DNA of 64,000 nucleotides from a bacterium (GCA_024228555.1 JAAETI010000123.1:1-64000); one strand, 5' to 3'; positions 1 through 9,305 are shown, counted from the stretch's first letter. Notes: a model not told the origin generated them from the sequence alone. Numbers and translations: made by a program.

Positions 1-39
1 CGGAGCAGAGCTTGCAGGCGCCAGTCGTACAATGAGGGC

Positions 40-1218
40 ATGGCCCTCATTCCAATTCTGTTTCTGCTCATCATCGGTATCGCCTACTTCGCATGGAAGT
101 CTCACCAGAAGACCGTGCAGACGTGGCGCCGGATTGCCTCCGAACTCGGGTTGGAGATCTCGGTGAAGAGTTCAATGGCGCGGCCGGCAATGCGGGGGAC
201 CTTCAACGGGTTACCGGTCACCATCGATACGTATACCCAGCGCTCGGGCAATAGCAACACCACATACACACGGTACCGAGTCAACTACCCACCGCTTGGG
301 CTTGGATTGAAGATGCGGCGCGAGGGCGGCCTCTCGTTCATTGGCAAGCTGTTCGGCATCGAGGATGCCCAAGTAGGCGATCCAGTCTTTGACGAAGCCT
401 TCAAGATCAGCACGTCGGATCAGCCGCGCCTCAGCGCATTTCTGACCCCATCGGTTAGATCGAGCTTGCTCCGGCTGATGGCGTCATATCCGAGCGCCGT
501 AATCACCGACAACAGCATCCAGGTCGTCAAAGCCCGGTTCGAGGGCAACGGCGATGTGCTCGCGTCCACGACACAGCGGATCGTGGCTACTGCCCAGCAG
601 ATGGCGTCACCATCAGCTGGTGTGAGCGACACCATGGTGAAAGGGCGAGAACAGGGCCTACTCGGCGACGTTGCCGAACGAATCCGCGAGGCCGTCGAAA
701 GCCATCCGGAGGACGTTGACCAACGCATCTTCGAGCTGGAAACCCTCGCAGCTGCTGGCGACGACACCCAAGCCGCCGAGCGCCTCCGAGAGCTCGAGCG
801 CATGGCGCCGGCAGACCCCGATGTCGCCGGCTGGAAGCAAGCACTCGACACCCCGGCGCAGCCTTCGTCAGAGATGTCCGAAACGATCGACGTTGATGTG
901 CTCGCCAAGGACCTCTTCGGGGGCGAAGACCTCAGCTTTGAAACCAGAACCAAGTTCAACAGCCAATACGCCGGCAGAAAGATCAGCTGGGAAGGCAAAG
1001 TCAAGCAGGTACGGGAGAGCGGTGACAAGGCGCAGGCCACAATCGTTGTGGCCACGGTTCACAACGACCTGTACGGCAACACCGATATCGCCGTTGTCGT
1101 CGATGGTGTCTCCAGACCAGTTCCCGGCGAGAACCAGCAAGTGACGGTGTCCGGCACCCTGAACACTATCGATCCGCTGATGCGAAACCTGTTCGTGACC
1201 GACGCCCGCCTCAGCTAG
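40..1218 (+). CDS. membrane-anchored protein with C-terminal OB-fold-like domain
   Basis: The 392-residue protein starts with one hydrophobic helix (about residues 2-18) followed by a basic stretch, so it is probably anchored in the membrane with the bulk in the cytoplasm. The middle (about 200-275) is rich in Glu, Arg and Ala and predicted helical. The last ~110 residues, with the segment YAGRKISWEGKVKQV followed by alternating beta-like strands, look like an OB-fold of the tRNA_anti-like type. I do not recognise a specific family and assign no function. The ATG is chosen because a -10-like TACAAT (28-33) lies 6 nt before it, as in a leaderless transcript; no ribosome binding site is visible. 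Confidence 0.75.
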   Translation: MALIPILFLLIIGIAYFAWKSHQKTVQTWRRIASELGLEISVKSSMARPAMRGTFNGLPVTIDTYTQRSGNSNTTYTRYRVNYPPLGLGLKMRREGGLSFIGKLFGIEDAQVGDPVFDEAFKISTSDQPRLSAFLTPSVRSSLLRLMASYPSAVITDNSIQVVKARFEGNGDVLASTTQRIVATAQQMASPSAGVSDTMVKGREQGLLGDVAERIREAVESHPEDVDQRIFELETLAAAGDDTQAAERLRELERMAPADPDVAGWKQALDTPAQPSSEMSETIDVDVLAKDLFGGEDLSFETRTKFNSQYAGRKISWEGKVKQVRESGDKAQATIVVATVHNDLYGNTDIAVVVDGVSRPVPGENQQVTVSGTLNTIDPLMRNLFVTDARLS

Positions 1219-1252
1219 GCGCGGTGACTCCTCGGAAGCGTATTGTCACCCC

Positions 1253-1858
1253 ATGAGCAAAACCATATTTGATCTGAGCGATCTTGCCGGAATCGATCGC
1301 TACAAGCTACTAACCGGCCTCGTTATTCCCCGACCTATCGGCTGGGTGGGGTCGCGCGACGGCAGCGGTTGCAACAATCTGGCGCCGTACTCCTACTTCA
1401 ACCTCGTGGCAGCAACACCACCGACCGCCATCTTCTCGGCGGGTCGGCCCGACGGACGCATCAAGGACTCTCTGGCGAACGTGATGGCGACCGGAGAGTT
1501 CACCTTGAGCATTGTCGATGAGTCGCTCACCGGTGCGATGCACGCCAGCTCCGAACAGTTCCCTCCGGATGTAGATGAGTTCAAGCAAGTTGGGCTAACC
1601 GCGGTCACGGGCGAGGCGGTGGGAGCGCCGTTTGTCGACGAAGCGATGGCGGTTCTGGAGTGTCGTGTCAACCAGATCATCGACCTCGGTGATCCGGTCA
1701 CTGCGTCTGTCGTCCTTGGCGACATCGTGCGGCTGCATGTTGACGACGACGTCCTCGATGGAACTCGAATCGACCATCAACGGCTCCGTGCGGTCGGCCG
1801 GATCGCCGGCACCACCTATGTCACGACCGCCAACGCGCTGTTCGAGGTAGAGACCTAA
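1253..1858 (+). CDS. flavin reductase family protein (FMN-binding split barrel)
   Basis: The 201-residue protein matches the flavin reductase-like (DIM6/NTAB) fold: the N-terminal RPIGWVGSRD segment, then NLAPYSYFN and PPTAIFSAG, and a KDSLANVMATGEFTLSIV segment are typical of FMN-binding split-barrel proteins. Members reduce flavin with NAD(P)H or supply reduced flavin to a partner monooxygenase; no partner lies next to it here, so the substrate is unknown. The ATG has TATTGT (1241-1246) 6 nt upstream and no Shine-Dalgarno, suggesting a leaderless mRNA. It converges with the next gene, 12 bp away. Confidence 0.85.
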   Translation: MSKTIFDLSDLAGIDRYKLLTGLVIPRPIGWVGSRDGSGCNNLAPYSYFNLVAATPPTAIFSAGRPDGRIKDSLANVMATGEFTLSIVDESLTGAMHASSEQFPPDVDEFKQVGLTAVTGEAVGAPFVDEAMAVLECRVNQIIDLGDPVTASVVLGDIVRLHVDDDVLDGTRIDHQRLRAVGRIAGTTYVTTANALFEVET

Positions 1859-1870
1859 TGGGCCGCAAGC

Positions 1871-2260
1871 TCAAAGCGCGCTCCGGAGCCGATCCCAGGG
1901 GATGGCCCCGACAATGAGGATCAGCGAGACCACGAACGAACCAGCAACAACGAGCCACGACTTCACATCCTCGCGCTTCTTAGCGATGACAAAACCCACG
2001 TGGGCGACCGCAAGAGCCAGCAGCATGAACGCGGGGTGGATGATCTTGAAGAAGATTGTCTCGCTCCACCCGTCGTCGAAGATCCAGATGACGATGCCGA
2101 TGGCCACCTGAATATCAATCACCATCACCGCAAGCTGAAAGAAACTTGGTTCCCAGTTCGACTTGTTTCGGTAGCGGACCACTGCAAACGCGGCGCCGCC
2201 GAGAAGCACGGCCAACACCAACCAACGAGTCCAAGAATGGATCGTGACGAGCGTTTCCAA
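1871..2260 (-). CDS. small four-helix membrane protein with conserved histidines
   Basis: I place the start at a TTG (2260-2258) because an AGGAGG lies 4 nt upstream; a longer reading to 2371 would run into the gene upstream. The 129-residue product has four hydrophobic helices (about 10-28, 42-62, 70-92, 100-120). Histidines at 8, 75 and 87 sit at or near helix ends (IHSWTRW, IIHPAF, AVAHVGF), a pattern seen in small membrane cytochromes, so haem binding is possible but only inferred. It follows the CNNM/CBS gene on the same strand by 55 bp and may be cotranscribed with it. Confidence 0.7.
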   Translation of the reverse strand: METLVTIHSWTRWLVLAVLLGGAAFAVVRYRNKSNWEPSFFQLAVMVIDIQVAIGIVIWIFDDGWSETIFFKIIHPAFMLLALAVAHVGFVIAKKREDVKSWLVVAGSFVVSLILIVGAIPWDRLRSAL

Positions 2261-2315
2261 AACGCCTCCTCTTCTGGAAAATTGGGTGCCAAAGGCGAGC
2301 TCGGCGCACCGACTC

Positions 2316-3554
2316 CTACTTGGGCGAAGCCAAGATAACCTCAACACGTCTGATTCGACGACCCACGACACTCGTCACACGGAATGATGCACAACCGGCA
2401 TTCCATTCGCTGTCAACCTTCGGGAGTTCCCCGGCGAGACCCATGACCATGCCCCCGACCGTTGTCCAGTCTCCCTCAGGGAGATCACACCCAAGGGTCA
2501 CTTCGAGGTCTGCGGTCAGCAAACCACCGTCAACCAGCCAACGGCCCTCACCGATTCGCCGCAGCAAAGAAGTGGCTACGGCACCCTCCTCACTGACGAC
2601 ACCAAACAGCTCCTCAACAATATCCTCGATGGTCACCATCCCCGACGTTCCACCGTGCTCGTCGATGACGATGGCGACGTGTATCCCTCCCTCTTGCATC
2701 TCACGAAGTAGCTCGAGGACCCGCTTTGACTCCGCAACCAGCAGCGGGGGGTAGGCAAGGTCGGCAACGCCAAGATCGGGGCTGAGGACAAGGTCTCGCT
2801 GCCGCACCACCCCAATGATGTTGTCGATACCTCCGTCTTGGACGGGGAGCCGACGATGCCCGGTCCTGATCGCTAGCTGGAGTGCCTCCTGGGTGGCGGC
2901 ACCTGCCGAGACCGCCACCATGTCGACACGTGGGACCATCACCTCCTCAGCCACACGGTCCCCAAGTCGAAACGCTCCCTCGATGAGGCTGAGATCGGCA
3001 TCGGTGATTTCGCCCTCGGTGGCGGCTGCCGCCGCGAGACTACGCAGCTCCCGCTCAGTCACGGTGGGGGCGGTAGCGATACCGCGGCCCGGGGCATGAA
3101 GATCGGCGAACTTGACCAGGACCGACACGATGGGTCGGAGCAGCGATGTCAGCAGCCCAACCGGATATGCAAGCGTCATCACCACACTCGCCGCGTTGCG
3201 GTAGGCGTAGGTTTTGGGAATCGCCTCTGAGTAGACGAAGAGGAACACCGTCAGCGCAAAAGTGGCAACCGTCACCCCGACGCTGCCAAACCAGCGCTCG
3301 GCAAGTATGCCGGTGATCGTCGCCGCCCCGATCTGGACGAGGAGCACAACAAGCAAGATGGTGTTGAGCACGTAGGGAAGATCGTCGAGCAACCCGAGCG
3401 TTCGTGCGGCGCGATGACTGCCGTCCTCGGCCAGAGCAGCAATACGAACCCGCGAAACACGAACCAGCGCCGTTTCCGCGGCCGCCAACACGACTGCGAT
3501 AAGGAACAGCACGACGAAGAGTGCAATGAAGCTGCGATCCCGATTCCAGTCCAT
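2316..3554 (-). CDS. CNNM/CBS/CorC_HlyC transporter (hemolysin C-like)
   Basis: The 412-residue protein has the standard architecture of the CorC/HlyC (UPF0053) family: an N-terminal CNNM membrane domain with four helices (about 1-165), a CBS pair (about 195-310, including VMVPRVDMVAV and VIDEHGGTSGMVTIEDIVEE), and a C-terminal CorC_HlyC domain (about 325-405). Relatives in bacteria and archaea export or exchange Mg2+ (CorC, MpfA) with nucleotide sensing by the CBS pair; the hemolysin name is historical. ATG 3554 is preferred over the TTG directly before it. The gene follows the TetR gene by 22 bp on the same strand. Confidence 0.9.
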   Translation of the reverse strand: MDWNRDRSFIALFVVLFLIAVVLAAAETALVRVSRVRIAALAEDGSHRAARTLGLLDDLPYVLNTILLVVLLVQIGAATITGILAERWFGSVGVTVATFALTVFLFVYSEAIPKTYAYRNAASVVMTLAYPVGLLTSLLRPIVSVLVKFADLHAPGRGIATAPTVTERELRSLAAAAATEGEITDADLSLIEGAFRLGDRVAEEVMVPRVDMVAVSAGAATQEALQLAIRTGHRRLPVQDGGIDNIIGVVRQRDLVLSPDLGVADLAYPPLLVAESKRVLELLREMQEGGIHVAIVIDEHGGTSGMVTIEDIVEELFGVVSEEGAVATSLLRRIGEGRWLVDGGLLTADLEVTLGCDLPEGDWTTVGGMVMGLAGELPKVDSEWNAGCASFRVTSVVGRRIRRVEVILASPK

Positions 3555-3576
3555 CAACTATCAGTCTGCCACGTCG

Positions 3577-4179
3577 TCAGGCTTTGGGCTGCCCTTCCGG
3601 CTTCCATCCGACCTGTTTGAGCCAGCGGTCCACCCGATGTTCTACGTATTGGCCGTCGACCTCTTCGTGAACCACCATCTTTTTGTAGAAGAGAGATCCG
3701 GCAAGTTCGTTGGCGGCTTCGGGCGCATCAACGTCGGTGGGCAACTCGCCCCGAGCCTTAGCGCGATCGATGATCGAGACAAGATGTCCCCGCAACGTCC
3801 GGGTGGCCTGCTTGTGCAGCTCACCGATCTCCTTGTCACGATGTGCCGCGGAAAGCAGGGAGAGCGTAATGACAACTCCGTCCTTGGTCTCGAACCAGGC
3901 CACGAGGTTACCGAGGAAACCAACAATATCGGTCCGCACCGATCCGGTATCGGTTTCGGGGTAGAGGATCAACCTCTTCTTCATCGCGTCGACCAGGAGT
4001 CCTGTCTTGTCCGGCCAGTGCCGGTAGATGGTCGAACGCGCAACGCCACACCGCTTGCTAACGCCTTCGATCGTTGCATTGTCGAATCCAACTTCGCTGA
4101 CCAGTTCGGCGGCTGCGTCCAACACAACCCGGCGGGTCCGTTCGATCCTGGGATCAATGTCCGTTGTATTCATGCTCAC
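3577..4179 (-). CDS. TetR/AcrR family repressor, divergent from an MFS exporter
   Basis: The 200-residue protein has a TetR N-terminal helix-turn-helix (about residues 14-60, with DNATIEGVSKRCGVARSTIYRHWPDK) and a helical ligand-binding C-terminus of normal length. It is transcribed away from the DHA2 drug exporter at 4289. The 109-bp gap contains two inverted repeats and a direct repeat, so it most likely represses the exporter and itself and responds to an exported compound. The ligand cannot be read from sequence. The CNNM/CBS gene follows 22 bp downstream and may be read through. Confidence 0.9.
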   Translation of the reverse strand: MSMNTTDIDPRIERTRRVVLDAAAELVSEVGFDNATIEGVSKRCGVARSTIYRHWPDKTGLLVDAMKKRLILYPETDTGSVRTDIVGFLGNLVAWFETKDGVVITLSLLSAAHRDKEIGELHKQATRTLRGHLVSIIDRAKARGELPTDVDAPEAANELAGSLFYKKMVVHEEVDGQYVEHRVDRWLKQVGWKPEGQPKA

Positions 4180-4183
4180 ACCC

Positions 4184-4254
4184 TATCAGACATTCCTGTA
4201 GTGCTGCAGAACACTACTGTTGCATATCAGACACAGATGTTCTACTATGCAACA
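4184..4254. promoter_or_regulatory. candidate TetR operators between repressor and exporter genes
   Basis: A perfect 9-bp inverted repeat, TGTTGCATA (4218-4226) and TATGCAACA (4246-4254), is separated by 19 bp. Next to it GTAGTG (4198-4203) and CACTAC (4212-4217) form a 6-bp inverted repeat, and TATCAGACA occurs twice in direct orientation (4184-4192 and 4225-4233). All lie between divergent start codons, where a local TetR repressor normally binds. Which element is the true operator is not decided by sequence. Confidence 0.5.
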
Positions 4255-4288
4255 CATACGTTGCACATCCACCGGAAAGAAGGACAGC

Positions 4289-5854
4289 ATGCGGATCACA
4301 CAAGAACAGAAGTATCAGCGGCGCTGGTGGACCCTTGGTGTCCTTGCCTTGAGCCTCGTCATCATCGGGCTCGACAACACAATCCTCAATGTTGCACTCC
4401 CCACACTCCAGAACGATCTGTCGGCGACAGCCTCCGAGCTGCAGTGGATGGTCGACAGCTATGTACTGGTATTTGCCGGTTTGCTGCTCACGATGGGGGC
4501 GATCGGTGACCGCTTCGGTCGGGCCGGTGCCTTGACCACCGGTCTGATCATCTTTGGCTTGTCCAGTCTGGTGGCTTCGCAAACAACGACGGCGACGCAG
4601 CTCATCTCGGCCCGCGCCGTTATGGGTATCGGCGGTGCGTTGATCATGCCGGCAACCCTCTCGATCATCACCGACGTGTTCCCTCGCGAGGAGCGGGGTC
4701 GAGCCATCGGCATCTGGGCTGGTGTCGCCGGTGCGGGTATCGGCCTCGGGCCGATCGTGGGCGGTTTCCTTCTCGAGTACTTCTCATGGGGATCCGTCTT
4801 CCTTGTCAACGTTCCGATCGTCCTGATCGCACTCATCGGTGGCTACTTCCTAGTTGCCACCAGCCGCGACCCAGAAGCAACCCCGCTCGATCTTCCCGGT
4901 GCAATCCTGTCCATGGTGGCGATCTCCACTCTCGTGTTCTCAATCATCGAAGGCCCTGCCGAGGGTTGGGGTTCAACTCTCGTCGTCGGCGGATTTGTCG
5001 CTGCGGCTGTGTTCGGTGCGGCTTTCGTGTGGAGGGAACTGACGACCGAGCACCCGATGCTCAACCTGTCGTTCTTCGCCAACCGAAGGTTCTCCGGAGG
5101 TGCCGCCGCGATCAGTATCGCCTTCTTCTCTCTCTTCGGAGTCATCTTCCTGCTGACGCAATACCTGCAGTTCGTGCAGGGTTACACCGCCCTCGAAGCA
5201 GGACTGCGGACAGCACCGATCGCCCTCGGGATGATCATTGGATCGGCGACGGCTCCTCGGATCGTTGAGCGGCTCGGCACCACCCGAGTCGTCGCTGGCG
5301 GCCTGGTACTGGTCGCGGGAGTGTTGGCCGCGTTCTCGCTCATATCGCCAACAACACCCTATTGGGCACTTGGCGTCGGGCTCGTCCTCATGTCGACCGG
5401 GCTGGGAACCATCATGGCCCCGTCAACAGACGCCGTTATGGGTGCCGTCCCCCAGGCCAAGGCCGGGGTCGCCTCTGCAACCAACGACGTAGCTCGCCAG
5501 GTTTCTGGTGCGGTTGGCGTTGCAGTGATCGGATCTGCGTTCAACTCCGCATATTCATCGAATATGGCGGATGCCGTTGCCCAGCTTCCCGCAGAAGCCG
5601 GCGCTGCGGCAGGCGATTCGATCGGGGCGGCGATGATGATCGCAGGCCAACTACCCGACCAAGCAGGAGAGGCGCTGGCAACAGCAGCCCGCCAGGGATT
5701 CACCGACGCTATGGGTCTTGCGGTGTTCATCGGCGTCGCCGCCGCCCTGCTTGGAGCCTTCCTGGTGGCCCGCTTTATGCCGTCCGACCATCTCCCCGAG
5801 GAGGAAGCAGTATCTACGTTTGATCGGCTGGAACCAGCACTCGAAAGCGCATGA
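4289..5854 (+). CDS. DHA2 family (14-helix) MFS multidrug exporter
   Basis: The 521-residue protein has 14 hydrophobic segments, the DHA2 signature near TM1 (LDNTILNVALPTL), motif A between TM2 and TM3 (GAIGDRFGRAG) and an antiporter-type motif C around GVAGAGIGLGPIVGG. Such proteins export drugs, dyes or toxic metabolites by proton antiport. I use ATG 4289 because a purine-rich AAAGAAGG lies just upstream; a longer frame from 4220 would begin inside the operator. The divergent TetR gene is the probable regulator. The substrate is unknown. Confidence 0.92.
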   Translation: MRITQEQKYQRRWWTLGVLALSLVIIGLDNTILNVALPTLQNDLSATASELQWMVDSYVLVFAGLLLTMGAIGDRFGRAGALTTGLIIFGLSSLVASQTTTATQLISARAVMGIGGALIMPATLSIITDVFPREERGRAIGIWAGVAGAGIGLGPIVGGFLLEYFSWGSVFLVNVPIVLIALIGGYFLVATSRDPEATPLDLPGAILSMVAISTLVFSIIEGPAEGWGSTLVVGGFVAAAVFGAAFVWRELTTEHPMLNLSFFANRRFSGGAAAISIAFFSLFGVIFLLTQYLQFVQGYTALEAGLRTAPIALGMIIGSATAPRIVERLGTTRVVAGGLVLVAGVLAAFSLISPTTPYWALGVGLVLMSTGLGTIMAPSTDAVMGAVPQAKAGVASATNDVARQVSGAVGVAVIGSAFNSAYSSNMADAVAQLPAEAGAAAGDSIGAAMMIAGQLPDQAGEALATAARQGFTDAMGLAVFIGVAAALLGAFLVARFMPSDHLPEEEAVSTFDRLEPALESA

Positions 5855-5867
5855 GGCGAGGGCGCCG

Positions 5868-7535
5868 CTACGGCTTGGGCGTCGCCTTGCCGTTGCAGTC
5901 GAGGCCTTCTCCGGGGCGGTAGCGGGCCTTGACCGAGTCCTCGATGACTTCACCCTCGGGGCTGGTACTGGTGCGGAACGTCTCGACTGAGCGACACGCA
6001 CCGGAGCGCCAGCTGCTCTGCCCTGCCTCCTTGACATCCCAGTACTGCGTTGAGTACATCTGCACGGTGATCGACGTCGCGGTGTATTCGGACCAAATCA
6101 GAACACCGTACGGTGTGTTGTTGACGAAAGCCAGATCCACGTCGGGATAGTTGAGAGTCGCTTCCCTCCCATACGGGTAGCGGCTGAGGTAGATCGTGTG
6201 CGATTGGTAGTCGTCGAACTCGAGACCGGCAAAGAACGCTGCGTTGAACAGCGTTGTCGCAAACTGTGAGATTCCGCCCCCGACGTCATCTTTGAAGTGA
6301 CCTTGGTGGATAGCTCCAGCCGCGACAAAGCCCTTGTCTCTGGTGCGCTCTCCGACAAAGTCGTTGACGGAGAAGCGTTCCCCCGGCTCGAGCACGACCC
6401 CGCTGACGATGTCGGCGATTCGTTGGATATTCAGCACGCGGTTCTCGCAGCAAGCGTGGTTAGTGGTGAACTCACTCACCAGCTCGGTGATGCCAAGCGT
6501 TTCCACCCGCTCGATGCCACCGTCCTCCTCGATGAGTCGGGTCGGAAGGATTGCAAACGTGTTCCCGCCGCGTTGTGCCTGGCGATACAGCACATCCGCC
6601 ACTCCAGCCTCGCAACACGCGGCAGCCGGCAAACCATCGAGCCCGTAGGTGACCTCACCGTCCTCGACGAGATACACAGGCTGGGGGAATGGAGTGGTGT
6701 AGCCGTCAAGCAACCGCTCCAGCGAGAGGAGAACACGCTCCTCGTTGAACACCGGAACGAGACCAGCCTCACCAATCGTTGTATCGACCCAGCCGACGAG
6801 TGTGGTCTTGCCAATACGAGCGGTTTGACCATTGACACGCACTGTGAGATCCGTATCGGTCAAGTCGTCCATCGCGGCCAGGGCCGCGGCAACCTCGGCT
6901 TCTCCGTAGCGAGGCGCCATCGGGCTCCAGGTCACATCAACGGAAAATGGCGAAGTACCGAAGGCCACCTCGGCGGCCAACGTCTCAGCCACCAACACCG
7001 GATCGAGAAACACCCCATCTTGGCCAGGAGATACCACGACTTCCCCACTCGCTGCGGAGAAGCTGGGCTCGACCGGAGGCACACTCACCCACCCCGGTGC
7101 GGAACGAATCATCTCGGCCGCCACTTCCACGTCGGCCACATAGATGGGTTCGACATCGATCGAGTCACTCATGCCACCGACCCAGGTGGAGAACGCGGCA
7201 AGCGGGTTGCCTTCGCGACCGACGTCCAGCACCCCCGCACGGACAGCTTCTGTGTCTAGGGCGACGCCCGCCTCAGCATTGCTGACCTCGATAGCGAGGC
7301 CGGGCGCCCGGACGACGACGAGGTCCTCGGCGGTTGCCGCCGCCAATCTGTCGATTGCCTCGCCGAGTTCCGCCCCGTCCATACCGCCAACGGGCACCCC
7401 CGCCAGGGTGACATTGCGACTCACCTGATCGGAGTGGACGACCTTGTCTACTCCCCAGGCGGCGACTGCGCTCAGGAGAAGACCCAACAGGACAAGGAGC
7501 GCAACAACCAGGGTGCGCATCGACCAACGTGACAT
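5868..7535 (-). CDS. VanW family protein with N-terminal anchor
   Basis: The 555-residue protein begins with a membrane anchor or uncleaved signal (about residues 8-28). PG_binding_4-like segments follow (about 40-330), and then a VanW domain (about 365-500) containing GERFSVNDFVGERT, GGGISQFATTLFNAAFFAG and NNTPYGVLIW. VanW domains are common in Gram-positive cell-envelope proteins and are linked to peptidoglycan, but their chemistry is unproven; this is not evidence of vancomycin resistance. A -10-like TATCAT lies 9 nt before the ATG and no ribosome binding site is seen. The gene is convergent with the exporter. Confidence 0.9.
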   Translation of the reverse strand: MSRWSMRTLVVALLVLLGLLLSAVAAWGVDKVVHSDQVSRNVTLAGVPVGGMDGAELGEAIDRLAAATAEDLVVVRAPGLAIEVSNAEAGVALDTEAVRAGVLDVGREGNPLAAFSTWVGGMSDSIDVEPIYVADVEVAAEMIRSAPGWVSVPPVEPSFSAASGEVVVSPGQDGVFLDPVLVAETLAAEVAFGTSPFSVDVTWSPMAPRYGEAEVAAALAAMDDLTDTDLTVRVNGQTARIGKTTLVGWVDTTIGEAGLVPVFNEERVLLSLERLLDGYTTPFPQPVYLVEDGEVTYGLDGLPAAACCEAGVADVLYRQAQRGGNTFAILPTRLIEEDGGIERVETLGITELVSEFTTNHACCENRVLNIQRIADIVSGVVLEPGERFSVNDFVGERTRDKGFVAAGAIHQGHFKDDVGGGISQFATTLFNAAFFAGLEFDDYQSHTIYLSRYPYGREATLNYPDVDLAFVNNTPYGVLIWSEYTATSITVQMYSTQYWDVKEAGQSSWRSGACRSVETFRTSTSPEGEVIEDSVKARYRPGEGLDCNGKATPKP

Positions 7536-7586
7536 GGCGCCGAGATGATACGACGGATCTTGGGAAGTGGTTAACGCACCGACCTT

Positions 7587-7624
7587 CTATATCGATTCGA
7601 TATATATGTATCGAATCGATATAG
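7587..7624. promoter_or_regulatory. 16-bp perfect inverted repeat: PadR operator over the padR-ino1 promoter
   Basis: Two 16-bp arms (7587-7602 and 7609-7624) are exact inverted copies around a 6-bp centre; each arm itself contains the palindrome TATCGATTCGATA or its mirror. The right arm overlaps TATAGT (7620-7625), which sits 7 nt before the padR ATG and is the likely -10 element of a leaderless transcript. A dimeric PadR protein bound here would block RNA polymerase, so the operon is probably self-repressed. Confidence 0.75.
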
Positions 7625-7632
7625 TGGCACCG

Positions 7633-8166
7633 ATGTTTGATCTTGCAATCCTCGGTTTGCTGCGCAAGCAGCCCCGCCACGGGTACGAATTGAAAGCACG
7701 GCTTCTCGAGCTCGGCTTTGCCCGGGTCTCGTTTGGATCGCTGTACCCGGCGCTGCGGAGGCTCGAGAAGCGTGGCTTCATCGTGGCGCTCCGCCAGTCG
7801 GGACGACGCAAGGCATACAGGCTGACCGAGTCCGGCACCGAAGAACTCGCCCGGATTCTCGACTCGGCAGAGGACGACGAGGACCGCCGCTTCAACATGA
7901 GGCTTGCGTTCTTTCAGTACCTCGAACCGGCCGCCCGGCTGCGCTCGCTCAAACGACGACGCAACCATCTGGTGAGTCGACTCAGGACCGCACAAACCGC
8001 CCTCCAGCACTCCGAGGGCCCCATCGACCACTACACGGCAGCTCTGCTGCAACACAACATTGGGACCACCGAGTCAGACATCGGGTGGCTGGACCATCTG
8101 ATTGCGTACGCACGCACAGAGCAAGAAGTAGAGGTTCCCCGGACCCTCACAGGAGGAAAAAAATGA
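7633..8166 (+). CDS. PadR family regulator of ino1
   Basis: The 177-residue protein has a PadR winged helix at its N-terminus ([19 protein letters not shown], then [15 protein letters not shown]) and a C-terminal helical dimerisation region. A GTG at 7567 in the same frame would place the operator inside the gene, so I choose ATG 7633, which fits TATAGT 7 nt upstream. The stop overlaps the ino1 start in ATGA, so the two are translationally coupled. The padR-ino1 order matches Rv0047c-Rv0046c of Mycobacterium tuberculosis, and the protein is expected to control inositol synthesis. Confidence 0.9.
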   Translation: MFDLAILGLLRKQPRHGYELKARLLELGFARVSFGSLYPALRRLEKRGFIVALRQSGRRKAYRLTESGTEELARILDSAEDDEDRRFNMRLAFFQYLEPAARLRSLKRRRNHLVSRLRTAQTALQHSEGPIDHYTAALLQHNIGTTESDIGWLDHLIAYARTEQEVEVPRTLTGGKK

Positions 8167-9269
8167 GCAAGGTGAAAGTCGCAATCGCCGGTATCGGCAA
8201 CTGCGCCAACTCCCTCATCCAGGGTGTCGAGTACTACCGCGATGCCAGCGCCACCGCTGAGGTGCCCGGTTTGATGCATGTCGACTTCGGCGGCTATCAC
8301 ATTGGCGAGGTGGAGTTCGTGACTGCATTCGATGTCGACAGCACCAAGGTCGGCCAAGATCTCTCCAAGGCCATGTGGGCAGGCGAGAACGACACGATCA
8401 AGTTCACCGATGTCGACGTTCTCGGACTCGAGGTCCTCCGTGGTCCAACTCTCGACGGTCTCGGCAAGTACTACAACCGGACCATCGAGGAGTCTCCGGA
8501 AGAGCCGGTCAACGTTGCCAAGGCTCTCCGCGATTCCGGCGCCGACGTACTCGTTTCGTACCTGCCTGTCGGGTCCGAAGAGGCGCAGAAGTTCTATGCG
8601 CAGGCAGCGATCGACGCCGGTGTGGGCTTTGTCAACGCGATCCCGGTATTCATTGCTTCCGACCCGGTGTGGGCGAAGAAGTTCAAGGATGCCAACCTTC
8701 CCATCGTCGGTGACGACATCAAGTCACAGGTCGGCGCAACGATCTTGCATCGCAACCTGGCCCGTCTCTTCGAAGACCGCGGCGTCGTCATCGAGCGCAC
8801 CTATCAGCTCAACGTCGGTGGCAACATGGACTTCATGAACATGCTCGAGCGGGAGCGTCTCGAGTCGAAGAAGATCTCCAAGACGCAGTCAGTGACTTCG
8901 CAGATCGACAATGGTATCGCCGAGCGTGATGTCCACATCGGCCCTTCGGATCACATCCCATGGCTTACTGACCGCAAGTGGGCATACATTCGGGTCGAGG
9001 GTCGGTCGTTTGGTGATGTGCCGCTCAACGCTGAGGTCAAGCTCGAAGTTTGGGACTCACCCAACTCCGCAGGCGTCATCATCGATGCGGTCCGTGCCGC
9101 CAAGATCGCCATGGACCGGGGCATGGGCGGACCACTGCTGGCGGCTTCTTCGTACTTCATGAAGAGCCCCCCAATCCAGTACCGCGACGTGGACGCCATC
9201 AACAACCTCGAGGCCTACATCGCAGGCGAAGACCGCACCGCAGCTGATCTGGAGGAGTACCTCCTGTAG
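8163..9269 (+). CDS. ino1: inositol-1-phosphate synthase (actinobacterial Ino1)
   Basis: This NAD-dependent enzyme converts glucose 6-phosphate to 1D-myo-inositol 3-phosphate, the first step towards phosphatidylinositol and, in many actinobacteria, mycothiol. The 368-residue product matches the length of mycobacterial Ino1. It begins with the nucleotide-binding segment [16 protein letters not shown] and has the conserved [17 protein letters not shown] and [11 protein letters not shown] regions of the family. The start at 8163 follows AGGAGG and overlaps the padR stop. A GGAATGG/CCATTCC inverted repeat just after the stop (9274-9305) may end the transcript. Confidence 0.95.
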   Translation: MSKVKVAIAGIGNCANSLIQGVEYYRDASATAEVPGLMHVDFGGYHIGEVEFVTAFDVDSTKVGQDLSKAMWAGENDTIKFTDVDVLGLEVLRGPTLDGLGKYYNRTIEESPEEPVNVAKALRDSGADVLVSYLPVGSEEAQKFYAQAAIDAGVGFVNAIPVFIASDPVWAKKFKDANLPIVGDDIKSQVGATILHRNLARLFEDRGVVIERTYQLNVGGNMDFMNMLERERLESKKISKTQSVTSQIDNGIAERDVHIGPSDHIPWLTDRKWAYIRVEGRSFGDVPLNAEVKLEVWDSPNSAGVIIDAVRAAKIAMDRGMGGPLLAASSYFMKSPPIQYRDVDAINNLEAYIAGEDRTAADLEEYLL

Positions 9270-9273
9270 CCGG

Positions 9274-9305
9274 GGAATGGCCGCCGCCCTCAGGACGTCC
9301 ATTCC
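9274..9305 (+). terminator. possible weak terminator after ino1
   Basis: GGAATGG (9274-9280) and CCATTCC (9299-9305) form a 7-bp stem with an 18-nt GC-rich loop 5 bp after the ino1 stop. There is no T-run, so this could equally be a chance repeat. Confidence 0.3.

Noticed and set aside
3526-4509. 327-codon plus-strand frame over the TetR gene and exporter start
   Set aside because: Antisense of a well-supported TetR gene, running through the operator region.
5868-7535. Vancomycin-resistance interpretation of the VanW gene
   Set aside because: No vanH, vanA/B or vanX-type genes are nearby, and VanW domains are common in ordinary cell-envelope proteins.
7567-7632. Upstream GTG start for padR
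   Set aside because: It would translate through the perfect operator and the -10 element; ATG 7633 begins exactly at the PadR family start.
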